A DNA stretch of 30,602 bases from DATBWZ01 sp036514535. GTDB taxonomy: Bacteria > JAMCPX01 > DATBWZ01. This document shows, in pieces, positions 14,241 to 21,943 of the stretch. The translations under genes and the position numbers were made by a program. Below the pieces are notes generated by a model. The model saw only the letters and a program-made list of their open reading frames with translations, made no database searches and was not told the origin of the DNA. How positions within the stretch are numbered: the first letter of the stretch is position 1; each line of letters opens with the position of its first letter. Where the stretch lies: the NCBI GenBank assembly GCA_036514535.1, contig DATBWZ010000038.1:1-30602 (forward strand), given 5' to 3'.

Positions 14241-15137
14241 CTATATCACGCAAAAATCCCTAATTACGCATTCTGCGCATGTTTTTTTGTTATATTTCCC
14301 GGTGCATCCTGTGGAAATTCCGAGGTGGCAGAGAGGGAAGTCATATTTCAGAGGGTCTTCCGGTGCAAGTTTTTTTAAATTTCCGGTTATTTCAATAGCC
14401 ATTTTCATATCAGGCGTTCTCCTGGATGTAAGTCCGAGATTTCTTGAAAGTCTTGCAATATGCGTATCCAGCGGAATAATCAACTGTGATGGTTTTATCT
14501 CCTTCCATAACCCGGTGTCAACATTGCCATCTTTTCTTACCATCCACCTCAGAAACAGATTCAGTCGCTTATACGCGCTTTTTGAACCTGGCGGGGGCAT
14601 CAAAAAATATATTCCTGAATTTTTGCGCCGGCTTTTTTCTAATTCTGAAAGTGCATTCAGCGCATAAAAATTTTCTACAAATTTCCCGATGGCAACTGAC
14701 AAATCCGGGGCACCGTTAGTGCAGCCATCAAGAAAAAATTTCTTCAGCCCGCCATGGAATAAATATATATCATGCAATGCATATGAAATTACAGCAATAT
14801 CCCCGCCTTTAACAAACCTGTGAACAAATCCTGCAAAGGCTTTCTCCTTTTTGTGGTCAAATTCATGAATGAAGGATGCTGGACGCCATTCCATTCTCCT
14901 GAAAAGTCCCTGGAGATTTTTTATTATCATTTTCACCCTGCCAAAGGCGAGCAGGGCAGAAAAAAAAGCGGCGATTTCTTCATCGCGGGGGGCTTTAAAT
15001 CTGTGCACAAACTGAACAGGGTCATTTCTCACCAGTTCGGAAAAATTCATTTTTTGACGCAATGCGTTAAGAAATAGCTTCAGTTCTAAAAATGTCGGGG
15101 ATTGCCCCGGGACTTTATCCCTCGCAATGACAGTCAA
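14241..15137 (-). CDS. TIGR02757/DUF2400 family protein
   Basis: Conserved bacterial protein of unknown role. Family features: NDPVQFVHRF followed by DEEIAAFFSALLAFGRVK (about residues 39-68), MPPPGSKSAYKRLNLFLRWMVR in the middle, LIIPLDTHIARLSRNLGL, and a cysteine-rich C-terminus (C at CHLGIS, GCTGKYNKKTCAECVIRDFC) that resembles the four-cysteine cluster of HhH base-excision repair proteins; the link to DNA repair is an inference. The only start in reach upstream of the conserved region is TTG at 15135-15137, overlapping the preceding stop (TTGA). Its first dozen codons come from a repeat-like hairpin, so the true start is uncertain. Confidence 0.85.
   Translation of the reverse strand: MTVIARDKVPGQSPTFLELKLFLNALRQKMNFSELVRNDPVQFVHRFKAPRDEEIAAFFSALLAFGRVKMIIKNLQGLFRRMEWRPASFIHEFDHKKEKAFAGFVHRFVKGGDIAVISYALHDIYLFHGGLKKFFLDGCTNGAPDLSVAIGKFVENFYALNALSELEKSRRKNSGIYFLMPPPGSKSAYKRLNLFLRWMVRKDGNVDTGLWKEIKPSQLIIPLDTHIARLSRNLGLTSRRTPDMKMAIEITGNLKKLAPEDPLKYDFPLCHLGISTGCTGKYNKKTCAECVIRDFCVI
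15101..15128. repeat. Hairpin resembling the dispersed CATTGCGAG...GCAATC type genomic repeat
   Basis: The minus strand reads TGTCATTGCGAGGG, then ATAAAGTCCC, then GGGGCAATCCCC. ATTGC (15101-15105) pairs with GCAAT (15124-15128), and GGGA (15109-15112) with TCCC (15118-15121) around a 5-base loop. This resembles short dispersed repeats with CATTGCGAG and GCAATC arms known in many bacterial genomes. It occupies codons near the start of the DUF2400 gene. Confidence 0.45.
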
Positions 15138-15910
15138 GAATCAGCGCCTCCAAGTATTTTCAGCATATTTTTGTGAATCTTCCCGTTGCTCGCAACAATC
15201 CTGCCGGAGTAGATGTTGAATCCTTTGCCGTTAAAATCCGTAACCATACCGCCGGCCTGTTCAGCAATAAGTGAAGCCGCAGCCAGATCCCAGGGCTTGA
15301 GTTTCATCTCCCAGAAGCCGTCAAACCGCCCGCAAGCAACATAGCAGACATTCAGCGCGGCGGAGCCGTCCCTCCTGACCGCCTGCGCCTTCCTGATAAA
15401 GCTGTTCCAGTGGCTGATATTGTTTTCCGGGCTCGTGGCAACATCATAAGGAAATCCGGAGCAAAGAAGGGAATGTTTGAGGGAATTTATCCTGGATACG
15501 CTGATCTTTTTATTATTCAATTTTGAGGGCCTGCCTCTTTCTGCAGTGAACAACTCTTTCCTCAGGGGATCGTAAACTACCCCGACGGCAATCCCGCCTT
15601 TCTCCTCAAGGGCAATGGAAACAGCGAAGAACGGATAGCCGTGGGCGAAATTCGTTGTGCCGTCAAGGGGATCCACCACCCATTTTCTTTCCGGGCTTCC
15701 CGTAACATTGCTGCCTTCCTCGCACAGGATTGAATCATCCGGGAATGAGCGCAGAAGCGCTTTTGTAATCAATTCCTCGGATTTAATGTCCGCTTCCGTA
15801 ACAATATCTATGGCGCCCTTAAAACGGATAGATGGCTTCCTGCCAAAATATTTCAGGAGAACATCCCCTGCCTTAAACGCAATTCCAACAGCTGTTTTGA
15901 GTTCGTTCAT
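15134..15910 (-). CDS. Inositol monophosphatase family protein
   Basis: Mg2+-dependent sugar or inositol phosphate phosphatase. All metal-binding motifs are present: E64/E65 in ILCEEGS, D80-P-L-D83-G-T85 in VVDPLDGTTNF, and W207-D208-L-A in WDLAAASLIAEQAGG, plus DIVTEAD at residues 35-41. Length 258 is normal for SuhB-like enzymes. Substrate (inositol-1-phosphate, or another such as fructose-1,6-bisphosphate or 3'-phosphoadenosine phosphate) cannot be set from sequence. It is divergent from moeA and leads a two-gene unit with the DUF2400 gene. Confidence 0.92.
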   Translation of the reverse strand: MNELKTAVGIAFKAGDVLLKYFGRKPSIRFKGAIDIVTEADIKSEELITKALLRSFPDDSILCEEGSNVTGSPERKWVVDPLDGTTNFAHGYPFFAVSIALEEKGGIAVGVVYDPLRKELFTAERGRPSKLNNKKISVSRINSLKHSLLCSGFPYDVATSPENNISHWNSFIRKAQAVRRDGSAALNVCYVACGRFDGFWEMKLKPWDLAAASLIAEQAGGMVTDFNGKGFNIYSGRIVASNGKIHKNMLKILGGADS

Positions 15911-15997
15911 ATAACAAAGAAGTTTGAGGATAACACATAAAAAAGATTAATTAAAGTAAAAAGAAAGACAACGGGTTCGCCATTGCATGTAATTCTT

Positions 15998-16025
15998 TTG
16001 ACTTAAAATATGCCTGTAATATAAT
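15998..16025 (+). promoter_or_regulatory. Promoter of moeA, giving an almost leaderless transcript
   Basis: TTGACT (15998-16003), 16 bases, TATAAT (16020-16025), then 7 bases to the ATG at 16033. The predicted start is base 16032, one base before the ATG. No ribosome-binding site lies between. Confidence 0.65.
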
Positions 16026-16032
16026 CAGATAA

Positions 16033-17292
16033 ATGAATGAAAAAATTGTTCCGGTTCCTGAAGCAGTGGAAATAATTCTTAAATCCGTAAATCCTATGCC
16101 TGCCGAAAGGATAAGCCTTACTGAGGCGACTGGCCGGGTGCTCTGCAATGATGTAGTCGCTGCAATAGACATCCCGTATTCGGACAACTCCGCAATGGAT
16201 GGCTTCGCTGTGAGGGCAAAAGATACTGCTGATGCAACCGGGCCCTCGCCAAAAACCCTGAGGATTGTGGATGACATTCCCGCAGGAACCGCACCGAAAA
16301 AAATTATCGGCATGAACGAATGCGCAAAAATCATGACCGGCGGGATTATGCCTCAGGGTGCCAATGCGGTTGTGATGGTGGAGTTCACCGAGCAAACCGG
16401 CAAAAATCTCGCGATAATCAAAAAAGGCGTCCGGGAAAAAGAGAATGTGCGATTCAAAGGCGAGGACATAAAGGCAGGCAGCACTGTCCTTAAAAAGGGA
16501 AAGATTATCAGGGCGCAGGAGGTTGGGCTCCTTGCCGCCATAGGCCGTTCAAGCATAATGGTCCATCAGCGTCCCAGGATTGCCGTTCTCTCAACCGGAA
16601 ATGAAATCGCAAGCATTGATGAACCCATTGGCTCCGAAAAGGTATTTGATTCCAATTCTTATGCCCTGTTCTCTGCGGCAAAAGAAGCAGGCGGAAGTCC
16701 CGTCCAGATGGGAATAGTAAGAGACATTGAATCAGAATTAACGGCAAAATTAGAAGAATGCCTGTCCTTTGATATTATTATAACCTCCGGAGGGGTTTCT
16801 GTAGGGGAATACGATATTACAAAAAAGATACTCAGCGCGCTGGGCGGGGAGATGAAGTTCTCCAAGGTTGCAATAAAGCCAGGGAAACCGTTTACATTCG
16901 GACTACTTAATGGAATCCCTTTCTTCGGCCTCCCGGGGAATCCGGCATCCGCATTCGTGTCATTTGAAATTTTTGTAAGACCGGCAATTCTCAAAATGCT
17001 CGGCATGAAAAACAGAATAAAGAGAACCCTCCATGGCACAATGGGCGCAGATTTTAAAAATAAACCGGGCAGGACGCATTTTGTGAGGGCGTATTTTTCA
17101 TACTCTGAAAATGGTGAAATAACCGTTTCGCCCTGCGGCGTACAGGGATCAGGCATTATATCGTCCCTGGCTGAAGCAAACTGCCTGATTATGATCACGC
17201 CGGAAAAGAGCGATGTAAAAAAAGGGGAGATGGTAGAAATAATACCCATGGATAATCTGCATTTATTAAACGACCGATCAGCATCCAAATAA
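16033..17292 (+). CDS. moeA: Molybdopterin molybdenumtransferase
   Basis: Inserts molybdenum into adenylylated molybdopterin to complete molybdenum cofactor. Length 419 with the three expected parts: MoeA N-terminal region (about residues 3-165, with the conserved DIPYSDNSAMDGFAVRA block), the MoCF-binding domain (about 178-315, with VLSTGNEI, TSGGVSVGEYD and FGLPGNPASAF), and the small C-terminal beta domain (about 330-405). The ATG is taken because the -10 box ends 7 bases upstream. It implies molybdenum or tungsten enzymes in the organism. No other cofactor gene is adjacent. Confidence 0.95.
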   Translation: MNEKIVPVPEAVEIILKSVNPMPAERISLTEATGRVLCNDVVAAIDIPYSDNSAMDGFAVRAKDTADATGPSPKTLRIVDDIPAGTAPKKIIGMNECAKIMTGGIMPQGANAVVMVEFTEQTGKNLAIIKKGVREKENVRFKGEDIKAGSTVLKKGKIIRAQEVGLLAAIGRSSIMVHQRPRIAVLSTGNEIASIDEPIGSEKVFDSNSYALFSAAKEAGGSPVQMGIVRDIESELTAKLEECLSFDIIITSGGVSVGEYDITKKILSALGGEMKFSKVAIKPGKPFTFGLLNGIPFFGLPGNPASAFVSFEIFVRPAILKMLGMKNRIKRTLHGTMGADFKNKPGRTHFVRAYFSYSENGEITVSPCGVQGSGIISSLAEANCLIMITPEKSDVKKGEMVEIIPMDNLHLLNDRSASK

Positions 17293-17310
17293 AAAGTAAC
17301 TCCCGCATCC

Positions 17311-17353
17311 ATTGCAATTTTGCTTGCAATAAATCTCCAAATCAAACTATAAT
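17311..17353 (+). promoter_or_regulatory. Promoter of the DUF1646 gene, with an inverted repeat over the -35
   Basis: TTGCAA (17324-17329), 18 bases, TATAAT (17348-17353), then 9 bases to the ATG at 17363, so the transcript would start about 3 bases before the ATG. The inverted repeat ATTGCAA/TTGCAAT (17311-17317 and 17324-17330) shares its right arm with the -35. It may be an operator, or part of a weak moeA terminator. Confidence 0.55.
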
Positions 17354-17362
17354 CACAAAATT

Positions 17363-18412
17363 ATGCTTATTGCCGGGCTCATAGGAATAATCATTCTCGT
17401 ACTTATCCTCCCGCTTGTAAGCCACAGGGTGGAAGAAAATCTTGAGGCATTTCTCTTTGCAATGGGTCTTGCTGCAGTAACCCTCTCACATTTTTTGGGA
17501 CCGGAAAAAATGTGGACGTTTCATCTTATTGAAGAATCGTTAATAGAACCGATAAAAATTACAATAGCGGTGCTGGCTGCGGGATACATTTTCCAAAGAT
17601 ACAGAACCGAGATAACAAAAAATATTGTAAGATTTGAGCGGTCACTGGGCCCGAGGGTGTTCGGATTTACACTTGTTGTTGCACTTGGACTGCTTTCAAG
17701 CATCATTACCGCAATCATAGCAGCGCTTGTGCTCGTTGAGGTAATAAGCGCTCTTAAACTTGATAAAAAATTTGAAACAGCGCTTACAATCGTTGCGTGC
17801 TATGCAATCGGCCTCGGAGCGGCATTGACACCTATCGGCGAACCTTTGTCAACAATTGCTATTGCGAAACTCAAAGGTGAGCCGCACCATGCAAATTTTT
17901 TCTATTTAACAAAAACTATAGGAATTTATATAATCCCTGGAATAATTGCTCTTGGAATAATCATTGAATACTTCAAGGGGAAAGAAACTGTGAAGGCAAA
18001 AAGTCTGACCGAGGACAAAACAGAAACAACAAAAGATGTAATTATCAGAGCCGTAAAGGTTTATCTGTTTGTTATGGCGCTCGTTCTGCTCGGAACAGGT
18101 TTTAAACCCGTAATAGATATGTATATTGTAAACCTGCCAGCAGCGGCGCTCTATTGGATCAACATGATTTCAGCCATCCTGGACAATGCCACGATCACAG
18201 CAGCGGAGATCAGCCCCCAGATGACCGATTACCAGATCCGCTTTCTGCTTATGGGTCTGTTGATCTCAGGCGGAATGCTGATACCTGGCAACATCCCAAA
18301 TATCATTGCTGCCGGCAAACTAAAAATAAAGAGCAGGGAATGGGCAAAACTCGGTGTACCGCTGGGGCTTGCATTGATGCTGATCTATTTTATTGTCTTT
18401 GAAATTTTATAA
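17363..18412 (+). CDS. DUF1646 family membrane protein, putative cation transporter
   Basis: Polytopic inner-membrane protein of 349 residues with about nine to ten hydrophobic segments. The family resembles the ion-transporter (ArsB/NhaD) superfamily and is often annotated as a possible cation symporter; no substrate is established. Two re-entrant-type blocks are recognisable: GAALTPIGEPLSTI (about residues 152-165) and ILDNATITAAEIS, then GGMLIPGNIPNIIAA near residue 306. The charged linker around residues 205-228 separates two halves. The gene probably has a leaderless message. Its last 28 bases overlap the convergent mtgA end. Confidence 0.88.
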   Translation: MLIAGLIGIIILVLILPLVSHRVEENLEAFLFAMGLAAVTLSHFLGPEKMWTFHLIEESLIEPIKITIAVLAAGYIFQRYRTEITKNIVRFERSLGPRVFGFTLVVALGLLSSIITAIIAALVLVEVISALKLDKKFETALTIVACYAIGLGAALTPIGEPLSTIAIAKLKGEPHHANFFYLTKTIGIYIIPGIIALGIIIEYFKGKETVKAKSLTEDKTETTKDVIIRAVKVYLFVMALVLLGTGFKPVIDMYIVNLPAAALYWINMISAILDNATITAAEISPQMTDYQIRFLLMGLLISGGMLIPGNIPNIIAAGKLKIKSREWAKLGVPLGLALMLIYFIVFEIL

Positions 18413-19077
18413 AATCTTTCCGAAAGCAGATCAACCCTGTTGTCAAGAAACCTGGATCCCCTGAGGGGAGAATACCTTCTGGGGTTTGGGAGAACCGCGG
18501 CAAGCCTTATAGATTCTTCATCTGTCAGTTCCGAGGCACTCTTTCCAAAATAATCCTTTGAAGCAGCCTCAATACCAAAAATTCCATCGCCCCATTCAAT
18601 AACATTAAGGTATAGTTCAAGTATCCTCTCTTTAGAAAGAAATAACTCAAGTTCAAGAGCAAGCAGGGCTTCATGAAGCTTTCTGAGGATGCTCCTTTTG
18701 GGTTTCAGGTAGAGATTTTTGGCAAGCTGCTGTGTGATTGTGCTGCCGCCTCTGACAAACCCTTGTTTTTTATAATCAACCTCCAGCGCATATTTTATTC
18801 CTTCCCAGTCAAAACCCGGGTGTTCCCAGAATTTTTCGTCCTCCGCAAGGATAACCGCTTTAATAAGGCTTGGAGAGATATTGTTGTAATCAACCCACTC
18901 CCGCCTTATTCTTGATTTAGTCCTTTTTCTTTCTGCCTCAGCAATCCGGTATTTCATTAATGAGGTCTTTTCGGGATTATAAAATTTCAAAAAAATCATT
19001 GAAGGCCGGAAGATATAATAGAAAGACCCGGATATTGCAATGACAACCAATATGCGTTTCCAGAAAACACTATGCAT
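18385..19077 (-). CDS. mtgA: Monofunctional biosynthetic peptidoglycan transglycosylase
   Basis: Polymerises lipid II into glycan strands (GT51 family) without a transpeptidase domain. One N-terminal membrane anchor (about residues 8-25), then the GT51 domain: ILAEDEKFWEHPGFDW with catalytic E79, GFVRGGSTITQQLAKNLYL at about residues 107-124, and ERILELYLNVIEWGDGIFGIEAAS. At 230 residues there is no room for a penicillin-binding domain, which separates it from class A PBPs. The ATG is 7 bases from a -10 box. Confidence 0.94.
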   Translation of the reverse strand: MHSVFWKRILVVIAISGSFYYIFRPSMIFLKFYNPEKTSLMKYRIAEAERKRTKSRIRREWVDYNNISPSLIKAVILAEDEKFWEHPGFDWEGIKYALEVDYKKQGFVRGGSTITQQLAKNLYLKPKRSILRKLHEALLALELELFLSKERILELYLNVIEWGDGIFGIEAASKDYFGKSASELTDEESIRLAAVLPNPRRYSPLRGSRFLDNRVDLLSERFYKISKTIK

Positions 19078-19084
19078 AAAATTA

Positions 19085-19112
19085 AATATAAATCATAAAT
19101 TACTCATGTCAA
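19085..19112 (-). promoter_or_regulatory. Promoter of mtgA, giving an almost leaderless transcript
   Basis: Minus strand: TTGACA (19107-19112), 16 bases, TATATT (19085-19090), then 7 bases to the ATG at 19077. The predicted start is one base before the ATG. Confidence 0.65.
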
Positions 19113-19241
19113 AGGATATTGATAGCCAGCATGAAGGATTTTACAAGCGCGGCAATAATAATACAGGGGCACGCTGTGCCGGGCGCCCAAAGATGAACCG
19201 TTCGGAGGGCATGGCTTTAGATTTTTACCTTATACATTTAT

Positions 19242-19269
19242 TTGACAAAATTTTCCAATAAGTTAAAAT
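19242..19269 (+). promoter_or_regulatory. Promoter of tRNA-Glu
   Basis: TTGACA (19242-19247), 16 bases, TAAAAT (19264-19269); the tRNA begins 17 bases after the -10, leaving a short 5' leader for RNase P. Confidence 0.55.
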
Positions 19270-19285
19270 AACAAATCATTTTGCC

Positions 19286-19358
19286 GGTCCCATCGTCTAG
19301 AGGCCTAGGACGTGGCCCTCTCAAGGCCGAAACACGGGTTCGACTCCCGTTGGGACCG
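19286..19358 (+). tRNA. tRNA-Glu (anticodon CTC)
   Basis: Full cloverleaf: acceptor GGTCCCA/TGGGACC; D arm GTC...GAC with the AGAGGCCTAG loop typical of tRNA-Glu; anticodon stem TGGCC/GGCCG with loop CTCTCAA, anticodon CTC; four-base variable loop; T stem ACGGG/CCCGT around TTCGACT; discriminator G. CCA is not encoded. Confidence 0.96.
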
Positions 19359-19374
19359 ATATAAACCGATATAA
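19355..19374. repeat. Tandem 10-base duplication at the tRNA 3' end
   Basis: ACCGATATAA occurs twice head-to-tail. The first copy includes the last bases of tRNA-Glu. Probably replication slippage; too short and isolated to claim an attachment site. Confidence 0.6.
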
Positions 19375-19407
19375 ATTAAATAGTCCGGTAACTGATATAA
19401 TATAAAT

Positions 19408-20154
19408 TTACAGCACGTCATTCAATTTTAACGCGCCGTTTTCTATGTCCTTGTTTATCTTTTTGTAATCCTCAAGATTGCCGAGATCCGCCCAGAAAGA
19501 TTCGGTAAAAAAGCCGGCAAGATTAACTCCCTGCTTAATTAATTCAACATATCTGTCTGTTATTGAAGAATAGCCTTCAGGGAAAAAGGATAATATTTGC
19601 GGCTCAAGGATGTGTATTCCGGCAAACATGCCGACCCTGAAGGATTTTTCATGCCATCTTGTCCTTCCGGCAATATCCTTTATATATAATTCGCTGTCCG
19701 CCATTATGTTATTGTATTTATCCGTATCCTTTTCCCTCAGGATCAGCGTAGAAAGGGCGTTCTTGCTCTTATGAAAGTCATAGACCTCTTTCAGATTCAC
19801 CCTTGTCAGCACATCGCAATTGATCAGAACGAATGCCTCGCCTTCAAAAAATTTTTCTGCTTTTTTTACTCCGCCGCCCGTTCCGAGTATCTCCGGCTCA
19901 TCCGAATAATAGATTCTCACATCATAATCTCCGCCCGTGCCCAGTTTCTCCCTTATCATAGCCCCGCGATAATGAAGGTTTATAACTATCTCCTCTATTC
20001 CATTATTCCTGAGCATATTTATGCAATGGAGGATCATAGGTTTATCCCCCACTGTAAGCAGGGGTTTTGGCACAGTATCGGTATATGGCTTCAGCCTTGT
20101 ACCGAAGCCTGCGGACAGAATCATGGCTTTTTTTGGATACCCAAGAACTTTCAC
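19408..20154 (-). CDS. Sugar-phosphate nucleotidyltransferase (MurU / mannose-1-phosphate guanylyltransferase-like)
   Basis: Makes an NDP-sugar from sugar-1-phosphate and NTP. The nucleotide-binding signature LSAGFGTRLKPYTDTVPKPLL occupies residues 13-33, and VLINCDVLT near residue 112 holds the catalytic metal-binding Asp. At 248 residues it lacks the C-terminal left-handed beta-helix of GlmU-like enzymes. The nearest type is MurU (MurNAc-1-P uridylyltransferase) or short GMP-type enzymes; the sugar is not determinable here. The start is GTG at 20152-20154, no ribosome-binding site, with a -10 box ending 7 bases upstream. Divergent from the Nudix gene. Confidence 0.9.
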   Translation of the reverse strand: MKVLGYPKKAMILSAGFGTRLKPYTDTVPKPLLTVGDKPMILHCINMLRNNGIEEIVINLHYRGAMIREKLGTGGDYDVRIYYSDEPEILGTGGGVKKAEKFFEGEAFVLINCDVLTRVNLKEVYDFHKSKNALSTLILREKDTDKYNNIMADSELYIKDIAGRTRWHEKSFRVGMFAGIHILEPQILSFFPEGYSSITDRYVELIKQGVNLAGFFTESFWADLGNLEDYKKINKDIENGALKLNDVL

Positions 20155-20161
20155 ACCAGGA

Positions 20162-20191
20162 ATTTTACCATCCTGGATGTCTTTATGTCAA
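20162..20191 (-). promoter_or_regulatory. Promoter of the sugar nucleotidyltransferase, one base before its GTG
   Basis: Minus strand: TTGACA (20186-20191), 18 bases, TAAAAT (20162-20167), then 7 bases to the GTG at 20154. The predicted start is one base before the start codon, which supports that GTG. Confidence 0.6.
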
Positions 20192-20224
20192 AACTATTTG
20201 CCGGAGCATTCAGGGCAAATGGGG

Positions 20225-20253
20225 TTGACAACCGGCTTATAAGGGTATAGATT
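20225..20253 (+). promoter_or_regulatory. Probable promoter of the Nudix gene
   Basis: TTGACA (20225-20230), 17 bases, TAGATT (20248-20253); TATAGA at 15 bases overlaps it. The start would lie about 8 bases before the ATG at 20268. A GGAG abuts the ATG with no spacing, so it is unlikely to work as a normal ribosome-binding site. Confidence 0.45.
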
Positions 20254-20267
20254 TAAATTCTCAGGAG

Positions 20268-20864
20268 ATGACAGAAAAGCATTCAATCCATATTGACTCG
20301 GACCCGTTCATCAAAAAAGTGAAAAGCAGATTCTCGAGTCCGAAACTGTTCAAAAAACTAAAGGAGAGTTTCAAGCCAGCGGCTGTTATTGTTCCTCTTG
20401 TTAAAAGGAACGGCGAATGGTTTCTTCTGTTTACAAAAAGAACAAATAAGGTTGCTCATCACAAGGGCGAGTTCTCCTTCCCCGGCGGAATCATTGAGCC
20501 CACAGACAGAAACGCCGAAGAAACTGCGCTCAGGGAAATGGAGGAAGAGGTAGGCATTCCAAAGAACGGGGTAAAAATAATAGGCGCGCTTGAACCGGTT
20601 ATCACCGCTGTGAGCTTTTACATTGTCTATCCGTTTATCGGAGCGATCGCAACAGAAACAGAGTATAAAATAAACCAGGATGAAATAGACAGGATTCTGG
20701 AGGTCCCGCTTGATTTTTTGCTCAACACAAAAGATGTAAGGACAGAGGTTCTTGAATACAAAGGAATGAAATTCAAGGTGTATTTTTATAATTACAAGGG
20801 CGACATTATCTGGGGCGCCACAGGAAGGATACTGCGGCAGTTTCTGGAAAATATCGGAGAATAA
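20268..20864 (+). CDS. Nudix hydrolase, CoA pyrophosphatase (NudL-like)
   Basis: Probably hydrolyses coenzyme A or its derivatives to 3',5'-ADP and phosphopantetheine. The block GEFSFPGGIIEPTDRNAEET (residues 67-86) followed by ALREMEEEVGI is the CoA-type Nudix box: the spacing between GG and the REx2EE part is the longer form seen in NudL. R89, E90, E93 and E94 supply metal ligands. Length 198 fits. Substrate is inferred from the box; a general Nudix function is certain. Confidence 0.88.
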   Translation: MTEKHSIHIDSDPFIKKVKSRFSSPKLFKKLKESFKPAAVIVPLVKRNGEWFLLFTKRTNKVAHHKGEFSFPGGIIEPTDRNAEETALREMEEEVGIPKNGVKIIGALEPVITAVSFYIVYPFIGAIATETEYKINQDEIDRILEVPLDFLLNTKDVRTEVLEYKGMKFKVYFYNYKGDIIWGATGRILRQFLENIGE

Positions 20865-20893
20865 AAAAACTTTAACCCCAGCAAATTTGGTGT

Positions 20894-20899
20894 TACAAT
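20894..20899 (+). promoter_or_regulatory. -10 element six bases before the MBL-fold gene
   Basis: TACAAT at 20894-20899 with a weak TTTAAC 17 bases upstream. A start 7 bases after the hexamer would be the A of the ATG at 20906, a fully leaderless message. Confidence 0.45.
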
Positions 20900-20905
20900 A
20901 GGTTT

Positions 20906-21943
20906 ATGAAGCGTCTTATAAAAAAATTTACAAAAGTTTTCAGCCGCACTGAGGAACTGAAGCGCAAACTCAAAAAACTGGGGATTCACCGCATGGAGCT
21001 TCCCACACCTTTCCCGCAGGTAAATTCAATAAATGTATATTTTATAGAGGGAAAAGAACCCACATTTATTGACTCAGGGGTATTATCGGAAGAATCGTGG
21101 GAAGCATTAAAACATAAACTGGGGAATTATGGTTACGGCGTAAAAGATATCAGAAAAATCCTTCTGACTCACGGCCATGTTGATCATTACGGACTTGCGC
21201 AAAAGATCATTGAGCATTCCGGTGCGCAGGCATATATCCATCAAAACGACCTTGAAAAGGTATCTCCGGCCTGGGATAAGGCACTGGGAAAAAGCGCTCC
21301 GGTGTATAAAAGATATTTTGAGAAAATAGGCGCTCCGGAAGATATGATCGCTTTCATGCTCCAGTTAACCAAGAGTTTTGCTTTTGTTGCTCAGCAGATA
21401 GAGCAGATAAACCCCATAGCAGAAGAGGCAACATTTCAAGCCGGAGATCTTACCCTTAAGGCTCTCCATTTCCCAGGGCATACGCCTGGAATGGTCTGTT
21501 TCTATCTGGAAAAAGAAAGATTGTTATTCTCCGGCGATCATATCCTCCGCAAGATATCGCCGAACCCCCTGCTTGAGCTAAGCGCGGACGGCGGCAAAAA
21601 ATTCAAAAGCCTTGTGGAATACCGGAAATCCCTTAAAAAACTGCTCTCTTTAAGAATTGATTTCGTTCTTCCCGGTCACTTCTCCTTTATAGACGATGTC
21701 AGCGGCCTGTTCCAAAGACTCACCAGGTTTTATCAGATCAGGCAAAAAAAAATGCTTGACCTTGTTAATGCCAGACCTAAAAAACCATATGAAATCATGC
21801 AGGAGATGTTTCCTAATATTATTCCCGGGGAGATTTTTCTGGCAATCTCGGAGGTAATTGCAAACCTTGAGGTGCTGGAGGAGCGGGGGCTTATGAAGCT
21901 CGTTGAGGAAAACAATGCTATATTCGCTAAAATGGGCAATTAG
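20906..21943 (+). CDS. MBL-fold metallo-hydrolase
   Basis: Binuclear metal hydrolase of the metallo-beta-lactamase superfamily. Metal-ligand motifs are complete: H89-x-H91-x-D93-H94 (THGHVDH), H192 (FPGHTPG), D211 (FSGDH) and H258 (LPGHFS). Residues about 1-30 are a basic leader and about 270-345 a C-terminal helical extension resembling the winged-helix tail of the LACTB2-like branch. Substrate unknown. It is followed without a gap by an alpha/beta hydrolase (TAG-GTG), which suggests they work on the same ester-type or thioester-type compound. Confidence 0.88.
   Translation: MKRLIKKFTKVFSRTEELKRKLKKLGIHRMELPTPFPQVNSINVYFIEGKEPTFIDSGVLSEESWEALKHKLGNYGYGVKDIRKILLTHGHVDHYGLAQKIIEHSGAQAYIHQNDLEKVSPAWDKALGKSAPVYKRYFEKIGAPEDMIAFMLQLTKSFAFVAQQIEQINPIAEEATFQAGDLTLKALHFPGHTPGMVCFYLEKERLLFSGDHILRKISPNPLLELSADGGKKFKSLVEYRKSLKKLLSLRIDFVLPGHFSFIDDVSGLFQRLTRFYQIRQKKMLDLVNARPKKPYEIMQEMFPNIIPGEIFLAISEVIANLEVLEERGLMKLVEENNAIFAKMGN

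Noticed and set aside
16003..16395. Long frames antisense to moeA, and similar antisense frames inside glcD, ilvD and the giant gene
   Set aside because: They shadow strongly supported genes, contain no recognisable domain, and lack ribosome-binding sites.
19106..19261. A 51-residue reading frame on the plus strand (MSKDIDSQHEGFYKRGNNN...) between mtgA and tRNA-Glu
   Set aside because: No ribosome-binding site or clear promoter, no family I recognise, and its end overlaps the tRNA promoter. The GGCAC/GTGCC hairpin inside it does not match a riboswitch or small RNA that I know.
19355..19374. Tandem repeat at the tRNA-Glu 3' end as an integration attachment site
   Set aside because: Only 10 bases, adjacent copies, and no integrase or foreign segment between or beside them.
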